Origin: Nostoc sp. ATCC 53789
GTDB lineage: Bacteria > Cyanobacteriota > Cyanobacteriia > Cyanobacteriales > Nostocaceae
Direction of reading: 5' to 3'
NCBI RefSeq assembly: GCF_009873495.1
Contig: NZ_CP046703.1
Coordinates: 124,001 to 188,000, forward strand
DNA length: 64,000 nucleotides
The notes under the pieces were generated by a model. The model did no database searches. It saw nothing but the letters and a program-made list of their open reading frames with translations, and was not told the origin of the DNA. The translations under genes and the position numbers were made by a program. Shown piece after piece: positions 19,332 through 27,407 of this stretch (within the stretch, counting starts at the first letter, position 1; every line of letters begins with the position of its first letter).

Positions 19332-19970
19332 GTGGACAAAAACCGCGAACCGTTTATCAGTCTGGCACTTTACCACGCCTTTAAATGGTCAGTCGTCAGC
19401 CCCATGCTTCACACTTACTTTCGGGGCCAGATTCATGGTACGGAAAATGTCCCCCAATCAGGGCCGCTGTTAATAGTAAGTAATCACGCTAGTTACTTTG
19501 ACCCGCCGATTGTCTCTAATTGTGTACGTCGTCCTGTGGCGTACATGGCTAAGGAAGAGTTATTTAAAATTCCTGTTTTGGCGCAAGCGATTAAACTGTA
19601 TGGTGCTTATCCGGTGAGTCGGGGAAGTGCCGATCGCAATGCTATCCGTTCCGCCCTAGAATATCTCGATAAAGGTTGGGCTGTCGGTGTTTTCTTGGAA
19701 GGTACTCGCACCCCAGATGGTCGAATCACAGACCCCAAAAGAGGCGCACTGCTGCTGGCTGCGAAAGCAAAAGCCCCAATATTACCAGTAAGTGTCTGGG
19801 GTACTGAAAAGATTTTACAAAAAGGCTCGTCTCTACCTCACGCAGTTCCCATCACCGTCAGAATCGGTAACTTGATTGATGCTCCCACTTCCACCAATAA
19901 AGAGGAATTGGAGGCGTTGACAGAAAAGTGTGCCTCGGTAATTAACGAGATGCATGATTTAGGACGATGA
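19332..19970 (+). CDS. plsC: 1-acyl-sn-glycerol-3-phosphate acyltransferase
   Basis: The 212-aa membrane-associated enzyme acylates lysophosphatidate to phosphatidate. It has the canonical VSNHASYFD (H-x4-D), the middle motif AYPVSRGSADRNAI and LEGTR. The GTG at 19332 is the best start: no upstream in-frame ATG is available, and the first internal ATG would cut into the conserved region. The gene probably belongs functionally with plsX-fabH-fabD, which end at 11496 in the same direction; the kinase operon separates them. It is divergent from that operon, and the 132-bp gap between 19199 and 19332 should hold both promoters, with a HIP1-containing stretch near 19290. Confidence 0.93.
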   Translation: MDKNREPFISLALYHAFKWSVVSPMLHTYFRGQIHGTENVPQSGPLLIVSNHASYFDPPIVSNCVRRPVAYMAKEELFKIPVLAQAIKLYGAYPVSRGSADRNAIRSALEYLDKGWAVGVFLEGTRTPDGRITDPKRGALLLAAKAKAPILPVSVWGTEKILQKGSSLPHAVPITVRIGNLIDAPTSTNKEELEALTEKCASVINEMHDLGR

Positions 19971-20078
19971 ATCTAGAGATACAACAGATATATGCTTTAG
20001 GGAGGTAGCGATCGCCCCTTAACCTCTGTATGTTTAAGGTCAATCTGCTCTAGCAATGACATCAGACTTTGTGCTTAA

Positions 20079-21164
20079 ATGCAACTGCTAGGCAAATCTA
20101 CCAGCAATTTCACCCTAAACAGCATTATGAGCGGCTTTGAAGCCAAGAATTTTTGGGAGCGATTAAATAATCTGGCATTAGTCCGCTTTTTGCTCTTAGT
20201 TGCTTCTGGCTGGGCAATTGTACAGCTTTTAGCTTACTTTGAAGCAGTCATTGTTATTTTTACATTTGCGGCAATTTTGGCTTTTTTACTCAGCTATCCC
20301 GTACAAGGGCTGCGGCGTTTTTTGCCCCACGGTGTAGCTGTTAGCTTAGTTTTCTTACTCAGTATTGTGATTATAGGCGGTCTGATAATTACCGTGGGCT
20401 TAACGGTTTTATCTCAAGGACAAGAATTAATTGATAGTATCACTGTGTTTTTAAATTCTTTAGCACCTTTATTAGAAGGACTAGAAGCATTTTTGCGAAG
20501 CCGTAATTTACAAATAGATTTAAGTTTTATTGAAGAACAATTGCGTAATCAAGCTGTATCAAGTCTTGTGACTAGTTTGGCTATTTTGCAAGGGTTCATG
20601 ACGAATTTTGTGACTTTTATCTTGATTGCAGTTGTGGCTTTCTTCATGCTATTAGATGGAGACAAATTGTGGAATCTGATTTTAAAAATAGTCCCCAAAC
20701 ATCGCCGCAATAGATTTACAAATATAATCAGACGGTCTTTTTTGGGATTTTTTAGAGGACAGTTATTATTAAGTGCATTTCTCACAAGTACAACTTTTCT
20801 AGTTTTCTTAATATTAAAAGTACCTTTTGCTTTGATATTATCAATAATAGTTGGTTTTCTTGATATTATTCCTGGTATTGGAGCGACATTAGGAGTAAGC
20901 ACAGTGACTTTGTTTGTGTTGTCTCAAGGTGTTTGGTTAGCATTGAAAGTCTTGATAGCTTGTATTGTCCTCCAGCAGATACAAGACAATTTGATTTCGC
21001 CTCGAATTATGCAAGATGCGCTGAATCTTAATCCTGTAGTGATATTTTTTGCTTTGCTAGTAGGTGCTAGAGTGGCAGGATTATTAGGTGTTTTTATATC
21101 TATTCCAATCGCAGGAGTAATTGTATCTTTATTTGAAATTGATGAAATGAAATCTGAAGTTTAG
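20079..21164 (+). CDS. AI-2E family (PerM-type) membrane transporter
   Basis: A 361-aa polytopic membrane protein with about seven to eight hydrophobic helices. The C-terminal block (ILSIIVGFLDIIPGIGATLG, then IQDNLISPRIMQDALNLNP) is the conserved core of the AI-2E/PerM family. Substrates are uncertain: members have been linked to autoinducer-2 export or Na+/H+ exchange, so the family name should not be read as quorum sensing here. Translation might begin at the second Met (20127, MSGFEAKNF), since the first sixteen residues are polar and poorly conserved in character. It follows plsC by 108 bp. Confidence 0.88.
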   Translation: MQLLGKSTSNFTLNSIMSGFEAKNFWERLNNLALVRFLLLVASGWAIVQLLAYFEAVIVIFTFAAILAFLLSYPVQGLRRFLPHGVAVSLVFLLSIVIIGGLIITVGLTVLSQGQELIDSITVFLNSLAPLLEGLEAFLRSRNLQIDLSFIEEQLRNQAVSSLVTSLAILQGFMTNFVTFILIAVVAFFMLLDGDKLWNLILKIVPKHRRNRFTNIIRRSFLGFFRGQLLLSAFLTSTTFLVFLILKVPFALILSIIVGFLDIIPGIGATLGVSTVTLFVLSQGVWLALKVLIACIVLQQIQDNLISPRIMQDALNLNPVVIFFALLVGARVAGLLGVFISIPIAGVIVSLFEIDEMKSEV

Positions 21165-21268
21165 AGACGCGATTCATCGCGTCTGTACAAAAGGTGGAGT
21201 AGAAATGCGATGAATCGCGTCTGTAGTAATTAATGTAAAATAGTTTGTTAGCCAAGACAAATTGAAGA

Positions 21269-21568
21269 ATGATGTCGGATTTAAAAGCGGAATTGACAGA
21301 AATTTTGGATGAGGCAGAGTGGGAGTGGCTAATTCCTCATGTACAACGAGATGCAGTAATTTTGGTAGCACCAGAGTTAAACTTGGTGGATGTTGGAGTA
21401 GCGATCGCCAGTGATAACATTCCATCAGTAGAACAGTGGATTGATAAGCAATTAATTACCAAACCCACAACAGTACAGGTGGGAGAATGGAATCTTGAGC
21501 GCAGTAAGCGATTTAATACTCTCATCGTTCAGCCTTACGTTTTGGTGAAGGAAATAGTCGCTGCTTAA
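21269..21568 (+). CDS. DUF2288 family protein
   Basis: A 99-aa soluble protein matching the short DUF2288 family by the patterns EWEWLIPHVQRDAVI, the DVGVAIASDN segment and VGEWNLERSKRFNTLIVQPYVL. The function of the family is not known. ATG codons at 21269 and 21272 (MMSD) are both possible starts. A MITE-like element begins two bases after the stop codon. Confidence 0.8.
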   Translation: MMSDLKAELTEILDEAEWEWLIPHVQRDAVILVAPELNLVDVGVAIASDNIPSVEQWIDKQLITKPTTVQVGEWNLERSKRFNTLIVQPYVLVKEIVAA

Positions 21569-21569
21569 T

Positions 21570-21731
21570 AGGTTGTTTGAAAAGTGTTTTGCTGTGACTT
21601 TAGGCACTTTTAGATCCCCCTAAATCCCCCTTAACAAGGGGGACTTTGATTTTGATTCCCCCCTTTTTTAAGGGGGGTTAGGGGGGATCTAAAACTATTT
21701 GATACCGACAAGAGGACTTTTCAAACATCCT
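21570..21731. mobile_element. MITE-like element with nested inverted repeats
   Basis: Ends AGGTTGTTTGAAAAGT (21570-21585) and ACTTTTCAAACATCCT (21716-21731) are inverted repeats matching at 15 of 16 positions. Inside, TTAGATCCCCCTAAATCCCCC and GGGGGGTTAGGGGGGATCTAA form a second inverted pair, and CCCCCTTAACAAGGGGG a short hairpin. There is no coding content. The core sequence is shared with the element at 54385-54537. Confidence 0.65.
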
Positions 21732-21932
21732 CTAAATTAGTTTCTGTATTGTTTTCAATGACAGTTTGTGTTATGGTAATTTCTCAGTAAAAATAGCTTG
21801 ACGTGCCATTTATTACTTAGTGATTACCACACACTATCTGGCTGATTTGAATAAAGCGAAATTTTCTCCTTTAAGATTTAGCCATCTAGGAGCTAGAATT
21901 GTTACGATAATTTCAGATTAGATGTTGAAACC

Positions 21933-24350
21933 TTGATCGAATCTGAAACCTTAGAATTATTAGAATGGCATCGCCTTTGCCAGCACCTTGCCACCTTCGC
22001 GGCAACTAAGCTGGGGGCGACAGCTGCGCGTCATCTGAAAATACCCGATTCTCAGACCCAAAGCGAACAGTTGTTAGAGCAAACCAAAGAAGTCTACCAA
22101 CTGGAAAGTCGCCTGACTACGGGACTGTCATTTGAGGGAATTCAAGATATTGGCGATTCCCTAGAACGGGCAGAACGCAGTGGAGTTTTGGCAGGAGAGG
22201 AACTGTTAGCGATCGCCACCACCCTCGCGGGTGCTAGAAGTTTGCGCCGTGTCATCGACAATCAGGAAGATTTGCCAATACTGACTGAGTTAGTTGCCGA
22301 TTTACGGACTTATCCAGAACTAGAACAAGAAATTCACCGATGTATTGATGAACGGGCCCAGGTAACTGACCGCGCGAGTCAAAAACTGGGAGAAATTCGC
22401 ACAGATTTGCGGCGATTACGCAGCCAAATTACCCAAAAGCTGCAAAATATCTTACAGGCAAAATCTGGGGCAGTTCAAGAACAGCTAATTACTCAACGCA
22501 GCGATCGCTTTGTCATTCCCGTAAAAGCACCGCAAAAAGATGCCATCCCCGGTATTGTTCACGACACATCTACTAGTGGCGCAACCCTTTACGTAGAACC
22601 GAATTCAGTAGTACCTCTAGGCAACCAACTGCGGCAAATCATCCGAAGAGAGCAAGCGGAAGAAGAAACGATTCGCCGCGTTTTGACGGAACAAGTCGCC
22701 GCAGTCAAACCAGATTTAGAGAGATTGTTAGCGATCGCCACCACTTTGGATATGGCAACCGCTAGATCCCGCTATAGTTTTTGGCTAGGAGCGAATCCCC
22801 CGCGATTTATCCAGCGTGAAGACAAGGAAATTATCACCTTACGGAACTTACGACATCCTTTGTTAGTGTGGCAACAACAACATGAACAAGGGCAACCAGT
22901 AGTTCCTGTAGATTTGCTGATAAATCCGCTAATTCGGGTTGTAACCATTACCGGGCCAAATACTGGCGGTAAAACTGTAACCTTAAAAACTTTGGGGTTA
23001 GCAGCATTGATGGCCAAAGTGGGTTTATTTGTCCCCGCCCGCGAACCAGTGGAAATTCCTTGGTTTGACAAAGTGCTGGCAGATATTGGCGATGAACAAT
23101 CCTTACAGCAAAGTTTATCCACATTCTCTGGTCACATCCGCCGAATTAGTCGGATTTTAGAAGCATTGGGAAATGGGGAATCGGGAAGCGAAAATGGGGA
23201 AAAGGAAATACCCAACCCCCAATCGCTCGTTTTACTTGATGAAGTCGGCGCAGGAACCGATCCAGTTGAAGGAAGTGCCCTAGCGATCGCCTTGTTACAA
23301 TATCTCGCTAACCATGCCCAGCTAACGATCGCCACTACTCACTTCGGGGAACTAAAAGCCCTGAAATACGAAGATGAGCGGTTTGAAAACGCCTCTGTAG
23401 AATTTGACGAAAGTACTCTCTCGCCTACTTACCGTCTGCTGTGGGGCATCCCCGGACGTTCTAACGCTCTGACAATTGCCCTGCGCCTGGGATTAAAACC
23501 AGAAGTGGTAGAAGAGGCGAAAATCCAAGTGGGAGAGGCCACAGATGAAGTCAACCAAGTGATTGCTGGCTTAGAAGCCCAACGCCGCCGCCAGGAAACC
23601 AAAGCAGCCGAAGCCCAAAGTTTGTTGCAGCAAGCGGAACGCTTATACAAAGAAGTATCCGCAAAAGCTGCAAGTTTGGAAGAGAGGGAAAGTAGTTTGC
23701 GGGCTTCACAGGAAATAGCAGTCCAACAAGCGATCGCCCAAGCAAAAGGTGAAATTGCCCAAGTGATTCGTCGCTTGCAGAAAGGTACGCCCACAGCGCA
23801 AGAAGCCCAGCAAGCCACCAATGCCTTGAATCAAATTGGCCAGCAATATCAGCCAGCAACCCCAGCAAAACCAAAAGCTGGGTTTATGCCCAAAGTAGGC
23901 GATCGCGTCCGCATTCCAAAATTAGGACAAATAGCAGATGTGATCACCGCCCCCGATGAAGATGGCGAGTTAAGCGTTCGCTTTGGGCTAATGAAGATGA
24001 ACGTGAAGTTGCAAGACGTAGAATCTCTAGATGGTCAAAAACCCGAACCAGTCGTTAAAGCCAAACCAGCCCCAGCAGCAGTAAGCCCCCCACCGCCAGC
24101 TGTCCCAGAAATTCGGACTTCCAAAAATACCATCGATTTGCGTGGTAAACGGGTAGCTGATGCCGAATACATTTTAGATAAAGCCATTTCGGAAGCTACA
24201 GGCCCAGTCTGGATTATTCACGGGTACGGTACTGGGAAACTGCGACAAGGAGTTCACGCATTTTTGCAACAGCATCCCAGAGTGAACAACTACGAACCAG
24301 CAGAACAAGCAGATGGCGGCACTGGTGTTACCGTTGCTCACATAAAATAA
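21933..24350 (+). CDS. mutS2: Endonuclease MutS2 with an in-frame repeat insertion
   Basis: 805 aa: N-terminal core and lever, MutS-type ATPase with Walker A GPNTGGKT near 340-347, Walker B VLLDEVGAGTD, a coiled coil and a C-terminal Smr nuclease domain (about 727-805, starting TIDLRGKRVADAE, with HGYGTGKLR). MutS2 has been linked to suppression of homologous recombination and to rescue of collided ribosomes. The likely start is TTG at 21933; the ATG eleven bases upstream is out of frame and stops at once. Residues about 413-428 (GNGESGSENGEKEIPN) form a low-complexity insert just before the Walker B strand, encoded by GGGGAATGGGG-type repeat DNA. Confidence 0.95.
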   Translation: MIESETLELLEWHRLCQHLATFAATKLGATAARHLKIPDSQTQSEQLLEQTKEVYQLESRLTTGLSFEGIQDIGDSLERAERSGVLAGEELLAIATTLAGARSLRRVIDNQEDLPILTELVADLRTYPELEQEIHRCIDERAQVTDRASQKLGEIRTDLRRLRSQITQKLQNILQAKSGAVQEQLITQRSDRFVIPVKAPQKDAIPGIVHDTSTSGATLYVEPNSVVPLGNQLRQIIRREQAEEETIRRVLTEQVAAVKPDLERLLAIATTLDMATARSRYSFWLGANPPRFIQREDKEIITLRNLRHPLLVWQQQHEQGQPVVPVDLLINPLIRVVTITGPNTGGKTVTLKTLGLAALMAKVGLFVPAREPVEIPWFDKVLADIGDEQSLQQSLSTFSGHIRRISRILEALGNGESGSENGEKEIPNPQSLVLLDEVGAGTDPVEGSALAIALLQYLANHAQLTIATTHFGELKALKYEDERFENASVEFDESTLSPTYRLLWGIPGRSNALTIALRLGLKPEVVEEAKIQVGEATDEVNQVIAGLEAQRRRQETKAAEAQSLLQQAERLYKEVSAKAASLEERESSLRASQEIAVQQAIAQAKGEIAQVIRRLQKGTPTAQEAQQATNALNQIGQQYQPATPAKPKAGFMPKVGDRVRIPKLGQIADVITAPDEDGELSVRFGLMKMNVKLQDVESLDGQKPEPVVKAKPAPAAVSPPPPAVPEIRTSKNTIDLRGKRVADAEYILDKAISEATGPVWIIHGYGTGKLRQGVHAFLQQHPRVNNYEPAEQADGGTGVTVAHIK

Positions 24351-24364
24351 AGAGCAAAAATGCT

Positions 24365-25015
24365 ATGTTACTTGAACTCAATCAACTAATTGTTAGAGCC
24401 GGTCATCAGTTGTTGATTAAAGATGTCTCCTGGTCGGCATACAAACGCATTTTAGCAGAACTAGGAGACAATCGCAGTTCGCGGATAGGTTACAGTCAAG
24501 GGGTGCTAGAAATAATGGCTCCATTGCCAGAGCATGAAGTAGCTAAAGTTATTATTGGCGACTTGGTAAAAGTTTTATTAGAAGAACTCGATCTGGAATT
24601 TTGGAGTTTGGGTTCTACGACTTTTGATAAGGAAAGTATGGATGCTGGAGTAGAACCCGATGATTGTTTCTATATCAAAAATGAAGCTATAGTTAGGGGC
24701 AAAGATAGAATAAATTTAGAAATTGACCCACCGCCAGATTTGGCTATTGAAATTGATATTACCTCCCGTACTCGTTTCAATAATTATCAAAATTTGAGAG
24801 TACCGGAACTGTGGCGATGGAATGGAAGAAAACTGGAAATAAACGTGCTGTTCAATGGTAAATATATAGAATCAAATACCAGTTCTATTTTTACTAATCT
24901 CCCTATTCACCAAGTAATTCCCGAATATTTAATGCTAAGTAAAACCAATGGTAGAAATGCGACAATGAAAGGATTTCGTGCATGGATAAGGCAGCAAATT
25001 AATAGCCCGATTTAG
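24365..25015 (+). CDS. Uma2-family (DUF820) putative endonuclease
   Basis: 216 aa with the Uma2 pattern: VSWSAYKRILAEL near the N-terminus, RIGYSQGVLEIMAPLPEHE, then the metal-binding EPDDCFYIKN, the PPDLAIEIDITS strand with its acidic residues, and LRVPELWRW. It starts 14 bp after the mutS2 stop codon and could be co-transcribed with it. Its biological role is unknown. It differs strongly from the copies at 3966 and 47376. Confidence 0.88.
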   Translation: MLLELNQLIVRAGHQLLIKDVSWSAYKRILAELGDNRSSRIGYSQGVLEIMAPLPEHEVAKVIIGDLVKVLLEELDLEFWSLGSTTFDKESMDAGVEPDDCFYIKNEAIVRGKDRINLEIDPPPDLAIEIDITSRTRFNNYQNLRVPELWRWNGRKLEINVLFNGKYIESNTSSIFTNLPIHQVIPEYLMLSKTNGRNATMKGFRAWIRQQINSPI

Positions 25016-25031
25016 TTGAAATCGTCTAAAA

Positions 25032-25769
25032 TTAAAAATCGCAATAGTCTTTAGTACCTGTAATCTCTGCCCATCTCGCTGATAGTAATTTGGCATAGTC
25101 TAGGGGAAATAACCCATACGAACCCAAAGAATATCCATCATTTACTTCAACTAACAATGTTTCTCCTTTTTCGGTGCAACCAAAATCAATCGCATAACCG
25201 TTTGGAGCAGATTTATAAGCCTCTACTGCTTTTTCAATAACTCTATAATCAAAAGTGGCTCTCCAATCTCCCTTATAGATTCTCACGTCAATAATTTTCT
25301 GATACCTGACAAAACACCGCCATTCTGCAAGAAAATTTACAGGTTCAGAACACCAAACTTCAGTATCTTCAAACTCATCGCCACAACTAATTAAATCCTT
25401 AGTGCTTCGTACTAATCTACCTGTAAACTTTTTGGAAGCATAAGCAGGTTTAATAAAGATATTCCATTCTTCTGGATGACTGGCAATGTAATTAATTTTT
25501 GATTTCCAGATTTTTCTACCTAAGAATTCCTGTAATTCTGGTGGATAGTTAATTTCAACTGGACAAGTGATGTTTAATTTTTTGAGAGATGAATAGAACG
25601 CATCAATATATCCAACCACAACATTCTCTGGTTTTAAATCCGTAAAGGATTCTCCTTTAGTAAAAGAAATAATTTCCCAGCCCATTTTCCTGAAACTATC
25701 GTAGGCAATAAAAAAATTGATACTAGCAAATTCACCTTCAGAGTCTTTTTGGATATAAACTTTCATCAA
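25032..25769 (-). CDS. ATP-grasp domain-containing protein (DUF4343-like)
   Basis: 245 aa. The C-terminal half has ATP-grasp character: a lysine in IFIKPAYASKKFTG, the acidic ATP-binding region near VWCSEPV, the EWRCFV strand and a final VEVNDGYSLGSYGL with the metal-binding Glu/Asn typical of the fold. Such enzymes join a carboxylate to an amine or thiol using ATP; the partners here are unknown. No peptide-precursor gene was seen next to it. It is convergent with the Uma2 gene, with 16 bp between stops. A start at the second Met (MKVYIQ) is equally possible. Confidence 0.75.
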   Translation of the reverse strand: MMKVYIQKDSEGEFASINFFIAYDSFRKMGWEIISFTKGESFTDLKPENVVVGYIDAFYSSLKKLNITCPVEINYPPELQEFLGRKIWKSKINYIASHPEEWNIFIKPAYASKKFTGRLVRSTKDLISCGDEFEDTEVWCSEPVNFLAEWRCFVRYQKIIDVRIYKGDWRATFDYRVIEKAVEAYKSAPNGYAIDFGCTEKGETLLVEVNDGYSLGSYGLFPLDYAKLLSARWAEITGTKDYCDF

Positions 25770-26549
25770 AGAAATAATTCCTTAAACAAGATAATTTAAA
25801 GCATTTATTAAGCTATCTGACTTTTACCGTTAAGTCTCAAAAAGCTTATTCAGAATGGATTATGGAGAAAATGCAACATATATAGGGCGTATACTACCAA
25901 CTAAGTTGGAGGAAATCAATAGGCCAACATCTTCAAATGCTAACTTTATCAAACTTTTAAGTTTGTCCTCAGTTTCATGGAGTTATCAATCGTCCTGTCG
26001 TGAATAGGACTTACGCAAAACTAAACGCGCTTAGGGGCAATTCATGAATTACCCCTACCTGAAAATCAGGGTTTCGGCTATTGTTTGCGTAAGTCCTGCT
26101 GAAATAACAGGCTGCACACAAGCGAAACTGGGGTGGGATCGTGGAAAGCAACAAGAAGTGCCTTTAGCAAACAGGCAAAAGATTTGTATAGTAATTATGT
26201 ATACATTAAGAACAAGTAATAAACATCAAGAAATTTCAAAATCTCCAACCGCAAATAAATGTAGGAGGTATTCTACATAATTAGCAGTTAGCATTCAAAA
26301 CAATAGTTTATTTATACTCTTGTACGGAATTAGCAGTGAAAGTCAGGTAAACCTTAATTAGAATTGATACTTTTCTACTTTGTTGAAAATAAATTTTCAT
26401 CTAGAGTAGGACAAAGATACATGCTGTTTACCACATAGAAAAAATCTAGCTGAAGTCTCTGGCTCATAGCTATGGGAAACCAAGTTTGATGCTTGAGAGT
26501 CTGGTTTCAAAATGGGTAACAGCAACATCCCCTATCAGCTTGATCACCT
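25770..26549. other. Intergenic region without supported gene
   Basis: 780 bp between the ATP-grasp gene and the DUF3038 gene. Apart from the MITE-like element at 26006-26097 and a GTA-N8-TAC string at 26191-26204, I see nothing convincing. The 78-codon frame at 26044-26280 begins inside the element and reads as random coding. Confidence 0.5.
26006..26097. mobile_element. Short MITE-like inverted repeat element (TAGGACTTACGCA family)
   Basis: AGGACTTACGCAAAAC at the left and GTTTGCGTAAGTCCT at the right are inverted repeats enclosing about 60 bp. Inside, AGGGGCAATTCA and TGAATTACCCCT form a second imperfect hairpin. Ends of the AGGACTTACGCA type recur at many cyanobacterial IS-derived repeats; this copy has no transposase. 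Confidence 0.6.
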
Positions 26550-27155
26550 ATGCTAAAAGTTATGCACTCGGCCGCCAACTCAGCCACGCCAAATTCTCAG
26601 TGGGAGGATTTAATCAAGCTTCCAGCCCCAAACACAGTCCAATGGGATAATATCAAAACCCAATTAGACTTGGTGCTGTTGGCGCTAGAAACCTTAACTG
26701 GGATTGGTTCAGAGGCTATGCTTTCGGCGGCAACTGATCTGAATTTAGAGTCAAGAGTGCCAGACCGCGTAGCTTTATGGCGACTGCGCCAATCAAATCC
26801 CCTACGTAAAGGTCAAGGAGGGCGAAAAAAGCTAGATGTCGAAGAAGCGCGATCGCTTGTTCTGATCATCTGCTACTTAGCCAAACAGCACCAGGAATTG
26901 ATTCGCCGCGCTGTCGGTCTGTTGGAACAAATGGCAGAAAATAACCGGGAACCTCACCAAGCTGCCTTACTTGGAGACTATATTGACGCTTTTTGCAACA
27001 CCTACCAAGAGCGGATGGAAGAGGATGAGAAAATCTCAACAGATTTGCTTACCAACCTGGCACTAAAACTGCTTGTAGATTTACTTTTTTACAGCGCCCC
27101 TGGTGGACATCGCCGTCTCTGGCTAGCACTTATAGACGGTTCGACAAAATTTTAG
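26550..27155 (+). CDS. DUF3038 domain-containing protein
   Basis: 201-aa soluble, mainly helical protein of a cyanobacteria-restricted family (patterns LETLTGIGSEAML, RVPDRVALWRLRQSNPLRKG, then LEVEEARSLV-type helix). The function is unknown. It stands directly before the DUF4335 gene in the same direction; as far as I recall these two families are neighbours in many cyanobacteria, which suggests a joint role. Met1 and Met5 are both possible starts. Confidence 0.85.
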   Translation: MLKVMHSAANSATPNSQWEDLIKLPAPNTVQWDNIKTQLDLVLLALETLTGIGSEAMLSAATDLNLESRVPDRVALWRLRQSNPLRKGQGGRKKLDVEEARSLVLIICYLAKQHQELIRRAVGLLEQMAENNREPHQAALLGDYIDAFCNTYQERMEEDEKISTDLLTNLALKLLVDLLFYSAPGGHRRLWLALIDGSTKF

Positions 27156-27407
27156 ATTTGAAATTTGAAATTCCTCAATCAAAATTTGCTTGTGATTTGT
27201 TTGCTAGATCGGGAAACTCTTTTGATCGTCATTAGCTCTTGAGCGATGCACTATCAGCAATGCTTCCTCCTAGTACAAGACTACATAACGAAAGAAACCT
27301 GACCAACTTCCTTCACTCAGAAGGAATCTACCGTTTCAACTTTTCTTTGCAAGCAACTGGCTTAACTTTTTGCAAAATCCCAAATAGTCTTCCTCGCAGT
27401 TCCTGCC

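Noticed and set aside
20079..21164. Autoinducer-2 quorum sensing role for the AI-2E family protein
   Set aside because: The family is functionally mixed and no LuxS or AI-2 receptor gene is seen here.
26191..26204. GTA-N8-TAC string resembling an NtcA site
   Set aside because: It is about 350 bp from the next gene, with no good -10 box at the expected distance; such strings occur by chance in AT-rich DNA.
26044..26280. 78-codon plus-strand frame before the DUF3038 gene
   Set aside because: It starts inside a MITE-like element, has no ribosome-binding site and no family pattern.
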